A DNA stretch of 64,000 nt from Peptoanaerobacter stomatis (lineage in GTDB: Bacteria > Bacillota > Clostridia > Peptostreptococcales > Filifactoraceae): the NCBI RefSeq assembly GCF_000238095.2, contig NZ_JH815226.1:160850-224849 (forward strand), given 5' to 3'. A model generated the notes under the pieces. That model made no database searches, had not been told where the DNA came from, and worked only from the letters and a program-made list of their open reading frames with translations. Positions 47,901 through 58,200 of the stretch are shown in pieces (the first letter of the stretch is position 1; every line of letters starts with the position of its first letter). The position numbers and the translations under genes were made by a program.

Positions 47901-50900
47901 TTCCCGGCTTTGAAATTTGTAGTATATATTTCAAACGGCAACTTACCCGGTAAATTAATCTTCTTGCTGTCTTCTCCTTTATTAAAATGTAGATAATATC
48001 TTGTTTTATAAAGGTCTTTTCCTCTAAATAACACATCAAACTCTGAATCGTAGCCGTTTCTTTCTATATTTACAGTAACAGAATTCATCTTTTTCCTTGA
48101 TATTGTTATATTTATTCCATATTCAGTCTTATTTTTTCTAACAGGAAGATAATCTCCTCCAGTAATTAATGCATAGAAATCATCGCTTAAATCTCTTATT
48201 ATAATTCTATAATCTCCTACCGGTACGAATCCCATATAAAGTTGTTCATTTTTCTTGTTAAGCTCATATTCCTTTCCTGTTTCTTTATCCGCCAATATAA
48301 GTCTGAATTTTGCACCATAAGGATTTGACATTGATAAAACAGCTTCTTCTCTATCTTTATGTGCAAATTCCACTTCCACTACTTTTTGAGTATCGGATTC
48401 TGTTATTTCAAAAGATATTTCTTTCGGTGACAATAATTCATACTCTTCATCTACGCTTTCTATAACAAGAGTATATTTTCCAACTTTCAAATTATATGGA
48501 TCCGCCCATTTACCTTGAGCATCAAGCACTTTCCATTTAAACTTATTTGAAGGTATGGTAGCTGATGATAGTTTAGGTTTTACAAGTATTGTTTTTTCAT
48601 TACCTGTTCTTATTGATTTATCAAGAGGCAGTTCAAGGACGTTATACGCATTATCTTGTATTTTTATTTTTGCCTCAGTAGTGTCTACATTTTCCGGTAA
48701 TCTCTCAAATTTACCATCGCTGTCGGGTTTATATATTTTATCTCCATAAACTATAACACTACTTCTCACTCCTGAGTCTTTTTCTTCAACCTGCTCCAAT
48801 TTATATATACGAGTAGACTCATCATAACTACTCTTTACTATTCTTGGAAATACAGTATCTACAATTATAGGGAATTCCATTTTTTGAGGTTCAAGATTAT
48901 ATCCGTCCAATTTTGCTTCCACTACCATTTTATACTTACCATCTGCAACTGTTTCAGATGAATTATTTATTCCTTCCCATTTCCAGTGAGATTTAGTAGT
49001 TGATAAGTTGAATGTTCCCGGAAAATTTTGATTGAAGAAGTTCTTTTGACCGTCATCATCCTGCTCTTCCACAGTATATATAGGATAATCTTTTTTTACT
49101 CCATTTTCTTCATTCTCATCATATATATTTATCTTGAAATCTTTATAGTTTCTTAAAAATGTTCCTACAAATACGGCTCTATCCGATCTTCCGTCTCCAT
49201 TCGGAGAAATGGCAATCTTGTTTTCATCAAACACAGGTTTCTCAAAAGTACTGTCTTCGCCTCTTCCAAGCACTACAGGCTTTCCTTCATTTATTGAAGA
49301 TATATGAGTAAAAGGAGCATCTAAATATTGTGAAATAGTTTCTGTATAAAAATAAGGTTTTTTATTTTCTTTGCTCATTTTATATATACTGTCTTCAATT
49401 ATTTGTAATTTTTCCCATGTTCCTCTGAATCCTACAAAAGGTATACTTATGTTTTGTTCACTGTCTGAATTTTCAAAAAACACAAAACCTTCCAAGAAAA
49501 ATCCGTTCGGCATTTGGGCTTTAAATTTTTCATAATCACTATCTGATAAAGTAAAATCAACCTCAAAATCTGCTGTTCCATTGGCAGGCACTATTATAGA
49601 CTTTTTACTATTTTTAGTAGAATCTATTTTTTGCGGTTTTAATAATATTCTTCCACCTTCCACTGTGTCAGTATTCAAATCAGCATAATAATTAAATTCT
49701 TTTTCGTAGTTGGAATAATTTTTTAATTGTCCTTTGATTTTTATATCATTTGTATTTAAATTTCTTAGATTTATGCTTGATACACCATTTGTTCCAATCG
49801 CAACTACACTTGCCTTTATTGCGTTTTTCAAATTCATCAGTCCGGCGCCTTGACCTCTTGGAGACATATATGCTCCAGTTTTTTTGTCTTCACGTGGTGT
49901 AGCCGTACTCATAAGTAAATTTTTAATAAGACTGTGTTTCTCTGCATTCATTACATTTGGAAATGTTTTTTCAACATATTCCTTAACTATTGCAATACCT
50001 CCTGCAACGTGTGGAGTAGCCATAGATGTTCCACTCATAACAGTATATTCGTCATTATTAATACTTGAATATATCTTTCCTCCCGGAGCTGATATATCCG
50101 GTTTTATATTCCCTTCAGGAGTAACACCCCAGCTTGAAAAAGATGATAAATTATAACTATTTGGATTTTCCATAACAGAATCCGAATTTGTAAATTGTAA
50201 CTTTAGATTCGGATTGTTTTTTAGATATTCTCCATCATTTTTACTTATAAAACAAGATGGTATTTTAGCATTTATTCCGCCCATACTTGTCAAATCTGTT
50301 TCGTCTATATTATTATATACTATCGCTCCAATTGCACCTTTTTTCTCAGCATTTTTAACCTTATCGCTAAAATTTAATATTTTGCCGCCATCAGGTTCTC
50401 CACGTTTTATAAGTGCATATTTACCTTCAACATTCTTATTGTTATAATCTTCTTCATAACCATATCCGATTTCAACATATTCTTTTTCATCTGTTGTAAA
50501 TTCTATTTTATCTGCAGATATTTGAAATGGTATAGTCTTTTCACCAGCACCACCTATGATTTTTATACCTTTTTCTCTCATAGTTGCATTATCTACCGAT
50601 GCAACTGTAAGTGATAAATCAGCTATACCAGGAGAGTTTATCAGACCATAATCCAACTGAGTTGACGGTGGACCGTCCAATATTTGAAATCCCATAAAAC
50701 CGTCATTACCTGCTGCTATAGCTACAACTATACCTGCTTGTTGAGCATTTTTTAATGCCTCAATAGTTGTCTTTTCCAAACGTGAATCTGTTGTTCCTGT
50801 AGCTCCAAGACTCATATTTATACTGTCCGCACCGAGTTTTACAGCATCATCTATTGCCTTATTATATATTTCAGGAGTAGTGCCGCCTCCAAGCATACCG

Positions 50901-51859
50901 CCTCCGAAAACTCTAAGGATAGCAAGTTGGGAATCATATGCCACACCCTTTAAACCTTTTTTTATAAGTTTACCTTGCTGATTGAATTTATCATCAAGAT
51001 TTGCCGCTATTATACCGGCAACGTGCATACCATGAGATGTCTGAGATTTTTCCTTTATATCTGAACTTTTATCAGCATAGTTATAACCATAAACTATTTT
51101 TTTATTAAACCATCTATCACCAGGATAGTTTATTCCTTTATCCTTTAGGTAACTATCCATCTGTTCCTTAGTTTTAAATCTAAGATGTTCATCATCAGTT
51201 TTTTTGAATATTTCATGATTCGGATCAGCACCGGAGTCTATTATAGCTATTAATTTCCCTTTACCTGTATATTCACTTTGCCAAGCAGATCCTGTTCCTA
51301 CCATGTCATTACTTGAAAAATCTACAGGTCTCATTATATTTCCGCTTGTCATAACAGGAGCAGGTATTACCTTGCTTATCTCAATAGAATTTACTTCAGG
51401 TAATTGTGCTATAACTTTTGCATCTTTAAATGTTGTCTTTATAGCGAGACCGTTAAGTGCAGCATCATAACGTTCTGTTACATCAAAATTCACATCTTTA
51501 TCTTCTATTTGATCTATAAGTTTTTCTTGTGATTCTCTTGAATATTCTACTCTATCATCCAAACCGTCTTCCGTACGCAATTTCTTCAAATCCGGCACAT
51601 TCATACCGTATTTTTGTATCATAGTTTTGTCATTTACAGACACAATTATTTTTATCTCATCATTATCCTTATAATCATTATCTGCTTGTCTGATTAAGTC
51701 TTGAAGTGCCGGCGATGAGTTGTCATTAATATTTTCTGAATTTTCACTTTCTTGTCTGCTTATATCCGGCAATTTATCCGCAAATATGTATGATTGTGCG
51801 GGTAATACAGAAAATATCATACCGAGCGATAAAGCAACGGAAATTATTTTTCTATTCAC
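44975..51859 (-). CDS. SLH-anchored subtilisin-family (S8) surface protease
   Basis: Secreted wall-bound protease of 2,294 residues. Signal peptide about 1-27; propeptide to about 170; S8 domain about 190-690 with Asp208, His276 (SHGMHVAG), Asn385 and Ser612 (GTSMATPH). A PA insert lies at about 455-560. Fn3/Ig-like modules as in lactocepin and C5a peptidase follow (700-1000, including SPNGDGRSD), then four FIVAR-like helical modules (1357-1632), a beta domain ending HFSKFAI (about 1760-1935), a fifth helical module (1940-2000), a poly-Asn and poly-Gly linker and three SLH repeats (2113-2290). The GTG start follows AGAGGT. Likely substrates are host or matrix proteins. No terminator is visible past the stop. 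Confidence 0.93.
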   Translation of the reverse strand: MNRKIISVALSLGMIFSVLPAQSYIFADKLPDISRQESENSENINDNSSPALQDLIRQADNDYKDNDEIKIIVSVNDKTMIQKYGMNVPDLKKLRTEDGLDDRVEYSRESQEKLIDQIEDKDVNFDVTERYDAALNGLAIKTTFKDAKVIAQLPEVNSIEISKVIPAPVMTSGNIMRPVDFSSNDMVGTGSAWQSEYTGKGKLIAIIDSGADPNHEIFKKTDDEHLRFKTKEQMDSYLKDKGINYPGDRWFNKKIVYGYNYADKSSDIKEKSQTSHGMHVAGIIAANLDDKFNQQGKLIKKGLKGVAYDSQLAILRVFGGGMLGGGTTPEIYNKAIDDAVKLGADSINMSLGATGTTDSRLEKTTIEALKNAQQAGIVVAIAAGNDGFMGFQILDGPPSTQLDYGLINSPGIADLSLTVASVDNATMREKGIKIIGGAGEKTIPFQISADKIEFTTDEKEYVEIGYGYEEDYNNKNVEGKYALIKRGEPDGGKILNFSDKVKNAEKKGAIGAIVYNNIDETDLTSMGGINAKIPSCFISKNDGEYLKNNPNLKLQFTNSDSVMENPNSYNLSSFSSWGVTPEGNIKPDISAPGGKIYSSINNDEYTVMSGTSMATPHVAGGIAIVKEYVEKTFPNVMNAEKHSLIKNLLMSTATPREDKKTGAYMSPRGQGAGLMNLKNAIKASVVAIGTNGVSSINLRNLNTNDIKIKGQLKNYSNYEKEFNYYADLNTDTVEGGRILLKPQKIDSTKNSKKSIIVPANGTADFEVDFTLSDSDYEKFKAQMPNGFFLEGFVFFENSDSEQNISIPFVGFRGTWEKLQIIEDSIYKMSKENKKPYFYTETISQYLDAPFTHISSINEGKPVVLGRGEDSTFEKPVFDENKIAISPNGDGRSDRAVFVGTFLRNYKDFKINIYDENEENGVKKDYPIYTVEEQDDDGQKNFFNQNFPGTFNLSTTKSHWKWEGINNSSETVADGKYKMVVEAKLDGYNLEPQKMEFPIIVDTVFPRIVKSSYDESTRIYKLEQVEEKDSGVRSSVIVYGDKIYKPDSDGKFERLPENVDTTEAKIKIQDNAYNVLELPLDKSIRTGNEKTILVKPKLSSATIPSNKFKWKVLDAQGKWADPYNLKVGKYTLVIESVDEEYELLSPKEISFEITESDTQKVVEVEFAHKDREEAVLSMSNPYGAKFRLILADKETGKEYELNKKNEQLYMGFVPVGDYRIIIRDLSDDFYALITGGDYLPVRKNKTEYGINITISRKKMNSVTVNIERNGYDSEFDVLFRGKDLYKTRYYLHFNKGEDSKKINLPGKLPFEIYTTNFKAGNYGSDIINKEFLFGEYSVDIKLVSGMSSKPVPVEKEPLLLKIIQAKNLDKDDYKEESWEIFKDALELAQNTYDKANASQEEVDKALSDLTKAINSLELKKQEFSKKDLEEKIKKAEEIFDSLGDDYTNTSKDYLSTMIKMGKAMLQNKKATQEDIKIAIEAIDRAIKNLERKDGKIDTRELKELLEEIKNIIDNKNNYYEDNAMENLEARYKSAKELLESPDITVEDMERTISSLRLYLSKIKSKAERSVLRDKIEEYKNINLDLYKLDTKLEFIRALREAESVLKDNLALQDKIDKAVEKLETAKNNLILKDGSDDKYDYSINDISVTTTGTILNISSSIKPNKGDKFKSGDRVKIYFEGREYAKKYRITNISVITGKYARSVRVRRFDNSFLMPNDDVNINVKVDENDKTIVLIPDVFDGVATTQAQLQPENIIDKKVNISLNTAYNREVKKVGLTLPKEVLSELVKKDVENVSISFGDVGKLELNKEMINNLSSDDKDVNFSLKLLNISEVDMNKLKALNKNYGEKLEKELKYIVEIKKDDEEHSNFNAGKIKVTLPYTKPDESDFDVLYLDDNTDANKLVPISITNANYDEDEQVITFYTEHFSKFAIQEIDKEELIKEVEYSKEIESKLSAYENIGQAEFKEALKRAEEVLNKSKIEKGDIKKALEELKEKREALKLKSNNNNNNAKRPSTPGSNGGGGGGGGGSVASTQTVNPAVKKGELSKQYLDIKSKIDAKIQKILDNKNLYSKETLKEVQDAFEAFRYGVRDSKALLDTVLEKARIERITNILKIGYMSGYPNNTFKPDGKMTRAEVAVMFLTLVDPDEDKNIKLPFTDVKPGSWYANSVLQLDKLGYFKLSSSDKFEPNKNITRAEVAFIIAKLKKLDAGTKTFKDVSEEHWALRAISACADAGIISGYADETFKPDEQISRAEMVSMLSRAFDIKPNIEGKKAYSDVKQSHWAYNYIVSARKK

Positions 51860-51933
51860 TAATTTACCTCTTTCTTAATAATATCAATGTATTATATAAA
51901 TTATATTAATCTAATGAATTTTAATATGTCATA

Positions 51934-52072
51934 TAGTAATACTACTATTCCAGCAAATAGATACAATGTTAAAATCCCTTAGGGTTATACTTTTGAGCAT
52001 ATTTTTTTTGAAAGGCATTATATATTATTTTCTTCTTTTGTATCGTTATGTTATAGAAGTTTAGTATAGCTA
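51934..52072. repeat. Dispersed repeat family B, copy 2
   Basis: Similar in the same orientation to 33812-33947, ending TTATAGAAGTTTAGTAT. It is in the promoter region of the protease gene. Non-coding. Confidence 0.55.
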
Positions 52073-52179
52073 TAAATCTTTTATTAATTCATTTATGAGA
52101 TTTAATATAATCTGTATAAAATATTTTTAAGCTATATATTTTAAGTGACTATTACTATCATTAATATCCTAAATAAAAT

Positions 52180-52214
52180 TATAAGTGATAAAGTTATTTA
52201 CTTTATCACTTATA
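52180..52214 (-). terminator. Terminator of the NEAT/LRR/SLH gene
   Basis: A perfect 14-bp stem, TATAAGTGATAAAG with CTTTATCACTTATA, and a 7-nt loop. It lies 49 nt past the stop and is followed by AATTTTATTT on the minus strand. Confidence 0.75.
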
Positions 52215-52263
52215 ATACAAAAGTCTAAAAGCAATATAATAAGTCTTTAATTTTTAAAGTGTG

Positions 52264-55200
52264 TTATTTTTTTGCCGCTGTCATAATTGCTTCATATGCC
52301 CAGCTATCTTTTTTAACATCACTATAAGGTTTCTTGTTAGATATATCTGCTTTTAAGTTAAATGCACGATTTACCATAGAGCAAGCTTCTGCACGAGTGA
52401 TAGTGTTATCTGGTTTGAAACTTCCATCTTTATAGCCACTTATAATGCCTTTTTCTACTAAAGATGATATTTCTTTTGCTGCCCAATAATCATTTTTTAC
52501 ATCTTTTAATGATTTTGTGCCATCTTTGTAATTTCCTAATTTAGCTAATATATAAGCATATTCTGCTCTTGTTATTGCTCTATCAGGGTCAAGTTTAGTA
52601 TCTTTTTCAACTTTTATATATCCAAGAGCTACTAATTTGTTCACTCCTTTGCTATACCAAGTCTTAGCTTTTGTTACAGGCATTTCGTTTGTTTCTTCAT
52701 CTATTAGATTTGCAAACATAACTGATGCTTCTGCTACAGTTATTTGTTTGTTAGGCATAAATTTATTTTCCGGATATCCTACCATATATCCTGATTGTAA
52801 CAATGTAGTAACTTTTTCTAATCTTGCAGTTTCAAGTACAGCTCTTAATTTTGCTTCAGAATCTTTTTCTCCTTTTTTGAATGCTTCAAATGCTTTTTCC
52901 AAAGATTCTAAAGTTTGTTTCTTGTAATATTTTCTTTCTTCCTTGGATAATATTTTTTCAATTTTTTTCTTCAATTTTTGTTCTACTTCTTTTTTCTTAT
53001 CCTGTTTACTATCTTTTTTAACTTCATTTGTTTCTGTAAATACAAGATAAACATCTTTGTAAGTATCTATTACATTATCCGCTTTTATTGATGCTTTCAC
53101 TTTATCAGGTTTTTCATCAAGAGTAAATGTATATGATACAATATAGTCATCATTGTCAATCTTAGTCGGTGATATTGTATCTGAATCTTGTCCGTTATAT
53201 ATACTAAAACTTGTTATGTCTCCTGATTTGTCGTTCAATTTTATAGTTTTAAACTCTACAGTATATTTGTATTTACCGCTTTCTTCTACCAATTTTGCAA
53301 TAGGATTTATGAACTTGTTAATAATTGACTCTTTATTAGTGTCCATATCAAGAACTTTTACATTTAAGTCTCTTTCTATTTTCACAGGTTTTGTATTTGC
53401 ACCATCCCAGTTAAACATTATGAAAGCTCTTTGTTCTCCTAATCCCAATTCATCCATTATATCCGCTTTCAGGTATACTTTTAATTCTTTGGCTTTGTAA
53501 TCAAGCTCAAACTCATATACTCCATCTGATACTTCTGATACAACTTCTTTTGTTCCGTTTCTGTCTATAGCAAAACTTGTAATATGACCTGTTCTTCCAA
53601 GTATTTCAAGAGGTACAAATGTTATTGTATATTTATATATACTTCCGTTTTTTACAACTTTTACATTTTCCGATAATGCTTTTCCTGCCATTGATTCTTC
53701 ATTTGAATTTTCTTTTCTCAACCATGCACTTACAGTATGAACACCGTCGCTAAGCTCATCGCTTGAGCCTGAAGTTTGAAGTTTGCTCTTATCATATCCT
53801 ATAACAAATGTTGAAAAGTGATCAGTTTTAAATGAAAGCTTTTCACCGTCATATTTTACTCCATCTGTCATCTCTTGTATGCTTCCATCTTCTTTTACAT
53901 AATATGGTGTTATAGCTCTTGAATCTTCATTTGATTTTTTAACATATGGTATTTCAACGGTTATTTTTCCATCAAAATTACGAACAGCACTTCCATTAGC
54001 TGTAACTTTAAAATCTCTTACAGGTCTGGCACTATCAATTTTATCTTTAAAATTATCAGGTAATTTTTTTAAGTCTAAAGTTGTTTCTTTTACGGATATT
54101 TGTATATTTCCCTTACCTTCCAATTGTTTAACAACTTTTGAATCCAAGTTTATCTTTGCGGATTTAGTAAAAACTATAATTTTTTTGTTGACATCACTTA
54201 CTGCTTTAAATAAACTTTCAGGTATAGATGTTTTTATTTCTTTAACATCTTTGTTTTCCGTATCCACTTTTAATTCAACCGAAGTATTTTCCGGTTTTTT
54301 AATTTCTTTATTCAGTTTTTGTACTTCAGCTTCATTTACAGTAGCAGTCGCAACGGCATCTACAATCTTTGCTTCTATTTTTTTTACAATCGGTTTTTCT
54401 TCTTTAGGTTGTTCAGGCTTTGGTTGTTCAGGTGCTGGCGGTTGAGGTTTGTTAGCCCAATTAAATACCAATATGACTTTTTGCTCAGGCATTTTCATCT
54501 GTTCCATAACATCAGCAAGAATAGTAGCTTTTACTTCATCCACTTTTTCATTAAGTTCAAATACATATTCCCTTTGTTTTCCCTTTACTGTCGGTGTAAT
54601 TGACTGCTTATTTCCATCTTTAAATATTGAAAACTTAGTTATATGTCCTTCTCTTCCTAAAACTTCCATAGGTTTGAAAGTTATAGTGTATCTGTAGGTA
54701 TTATCCCCTATTTTTTCAACCTTTGCCGGTTTTACCAAAGCTCGATCTGCCATTGATTTTTCATTGCTGTTATCATCTTTTTTCAACCAAACGTCAACAT
54801 TATATTTTTCGTTTTCATTTTGAGTTTTTGCATCACTGTTTGCAGTAAATTCTATATCAAAATCTGCTGATTTCATAAAACCGTAAATATTATTATGTTC
54901 ATATACAGATTTTGTTAATATATATCTGTCACCTTTTTTCATTTCATCATCTTTAAATGTTTGAAGTAGACCTTCTTCTTTTGGAAGATTTGACTTATCT
55001 TCATATATTACCGAACCATTTTTAGTGATGACCGTATTTACTTTAAAATCATTTCCGATTTTACTTTTCAATATTTCTAAAGCCGCTTTATTTCTTTTTA
55101 AATCTCTTGATACGCCATTTGCATCACGTCCAAAAGTATCAAAATAACTCAAAAACTCATCATTCGATAAGAAAGATGCTTTATTAGTAGGAAGACTTGA

Positions 55201-58200
55201 ATATCCCCCCACCAAATCTCCTTTATCCCAATAAATAAGCTCCAACAAATCCAAATCCGATTTTAAACTGATTACTCCGTTTTCTGCTGTTGCAACAGCT
55301 TTCATATTAGTTTTTTGCGGATAATATGTTTCCCATTTATCAGATTCAAATTTTACACCTATTTTTTCAAGCTTTTCTCTATTTTCTTTAGAGACATCAG
55401 AATTAAGGTAGTTCATATTAAGCTCAAGTCTTGCAAATTTTTTAGCATTATTGTCATATGTCTCAAAAATCTTATCTATAGGTAAATCGGATATCATATT
55501 ATGGCTAAGTTGTAAACGTGGCTCTTTATTGGAATATTTTGAATATAACGCCATATTTATATAAAGTTCATCAGGCACGTTTGTTATTCTGTTATAACCG
55601 AAATCAGCCTCTGTCAACTGTACTAAATTTGAAAATGTGTCAGGTATTTCTTTTATATCATTTCCGTTTGCTTTCAATACAGATAGACCTGTAACATAGC
55701 CCAAACTTGAAGGCAGATTGTCCAAACTGTTTAATTCAAAATGTATATTTGTAAGTTTTTCGCTATTTTTTTGACCTTCGAAGAAATCATCAGGTAAATG
55801 AGTCAATGATTTATTTTCATATATATATAAATTTTGTAAATTACGTTGATTTTTTATGAAATTGCTGCCCAATCTACTTAAATTAGTATTAGCAATAGAT
55901 ATAAGTTGAAGCTTAGGATTATTTCTGAACAAATCATCCGGCAATTCGGTAAATTTGTTTCCATCCATTTGTATATGTTCTAATTTAGATAAATTTGCAA
56001 ATGCATCTTTATCTATTTTTTCTATTCTGTTTCCGTCTAAAAATATTGCTCTTATATTCGTTGCATTGGCAAATACATCATGTGGCAATTCAGCTATTTG
56101 ATTAGAAGCTAACACTATAGCATCAATATTAGGACCTAAATCTCTAAGCATACTTACATTTTTTATCTTTTTATTTTCAAGATCTAATACATTGCTATAT
56201 ATTTTATATTTATTATTTCCACTCGGTAATTCTTTAGTTTTACCCTTAGCATTTTTTAGTTCTTCCTTGCTGATTTGTCCATCATTATTAGTATCTACAC
56301 CTGCTTCTGCAAGTGCATCTATCAGATTTTTATCTTCTTCTACCAAGGCTGATTTTTCATCTTCTATAACTTTATAATCTTTAAAACCTTTTGCAACTTC
56401 ATCTTTGAATACGATTTGTATTTTTTGATATTTACTATAATCTCCTATATCTCCGGCTCCTACTTGTGAACCCGGCATAGCAACTAATACAAATACAACC
56501 TTTTTGCCTTTTAAATCCGGCAAATCTATACTATATTCGGCTTTTTGAGGTTTACCATTTTTAACCTCCACTAAATTTTTGCTGAATCTTGTCTTATTAT
56601 CGTCATCATCTTTTATAGCCATATCTAATAACAGTTCAGCAAACGAGTGATTTAAAAATGATACTGTTTTCTTATTTCCTTCTATATGAAGTTTAACTCT
56701 TTCATCAAGATAACCGCCTACTGATGATGGTTGGTTTTCTCCATATTTATAAGCATTAAATCCGAGCGTATAATCTCCATCCGGCAATTCGCTATCTATT
56801 GTAAGTCCAGGTTCTTTTCCTTCACCTATATTCTTCTCCAATTTAGAATCATCAGAGAATACAAGCATTATTTCAACAGGCACTTTTTTCTTGGCTTGTT
56901 TTAGTATATCTTCCCCTTCTATAAACAATACTTTACCGTCAACTGATAGCTTATCTTCTGATAATTCAAAATCTTGCCCATTTATATTTACAGTTTTAAA
57001 TATTTTTTTATCAGTTTCAATATTTTTATCAAAGTTTACTACAAGACCTTTTTTTCCATTGTAATTTTCGTTCGCTATCGCTGATTCTATTTCGTATGTT
57101 GACGCTATTTTATCAACAGTTTTAGCTATAGATTTTTCTATCTTTGTCAAATCAGCAAATGTAATCACTATATCAACCGGATCTTTTTCTTTTGCTTTTT
57201 GTACTATATCAGAGTTTTGTATATTAAGACTGTGATTATCTTCACTTAAAGCATAAGACAATGTAGCAAACTCAAACTCTTGTCCATTTACACTAATCTT
57301 GCTGAAATCTCTCAATTGGAATGTATATAGACTTGTTTCGAAATTCAAGAACAACATATCTTCTTTAGCCTTAATACCTGTAAGTTTATGCTCTGCAGCC
57401 ATATTCGTTTGCGGTTTCTCATTTTCCGCAGCCGCATTTTTCAATATAGAACCGTCTTTAAATTGTATTATTATGGATATAGGAGTTTTAGACTGAGCTT
57501 GTTTTATTACATCAGAATGTAATGAAGTGGTTAAAATTGTATTCATACTGATACCTAAATCCGTTATATCTCTTTTATTAGCGTCAGGATTAGATTGATC
57601 ATACAATTTACCATTTATAGTGATATTTTTAATACTATTAACCAATTCTAAAGATATGTTTTTATCAAAATGTATCTTTAATTCTGTTGTTCCCCATTTC
57701 GTAACTAATTCCGTTTTTTCTATTTTATATTGTGATGCTATATTAGAAGTTTGCCCACCGGAACCACTTTCTGATTTTTTAAGTATTGAGCCGTCTTCAA
57801 ATTTTATTATGGCTTTTGTATCTACAAAGTTTCCATTATTTTCAGCAGCCCTTACAACATCTCCGTCTTTTGAAGATATACTCGAAGAACTCCATACAAA
57901 TTTATCTTTTGAAAAAATTTTATTGCTTCCTTCAATTTTTATCTCTTTAATCTTATTAAAATCCGGATATTCAATTTTTTTATCAAAATTTATAACAAAA
58001 TTATCATAGTCGTATTTATCTGTTATTTTAGCTGTACTTACTATTTTATATTTTGCTGCTATACCTGTAGGTGACTGAGGTTCTCTATCAGGTTTTACAT
58101 ATCCCGGATTTTCTAACTCTAATTTTGAACCGTCATCAAAATTTATAACAACTTTATGTGCATCTCTTTTTTTGAAATCTTCTACAGCCTGTATACCTAA

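Larger units (their letters stand above)
51860..52263. other. Gap between the two giant SLH protein genes
   Basis: 404 nt holding the family B repeat copy 2 and the terminator of the upstream gene. The protease promoter should lie here but no convincing hexamer pair was found. Confidence 0.5.
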
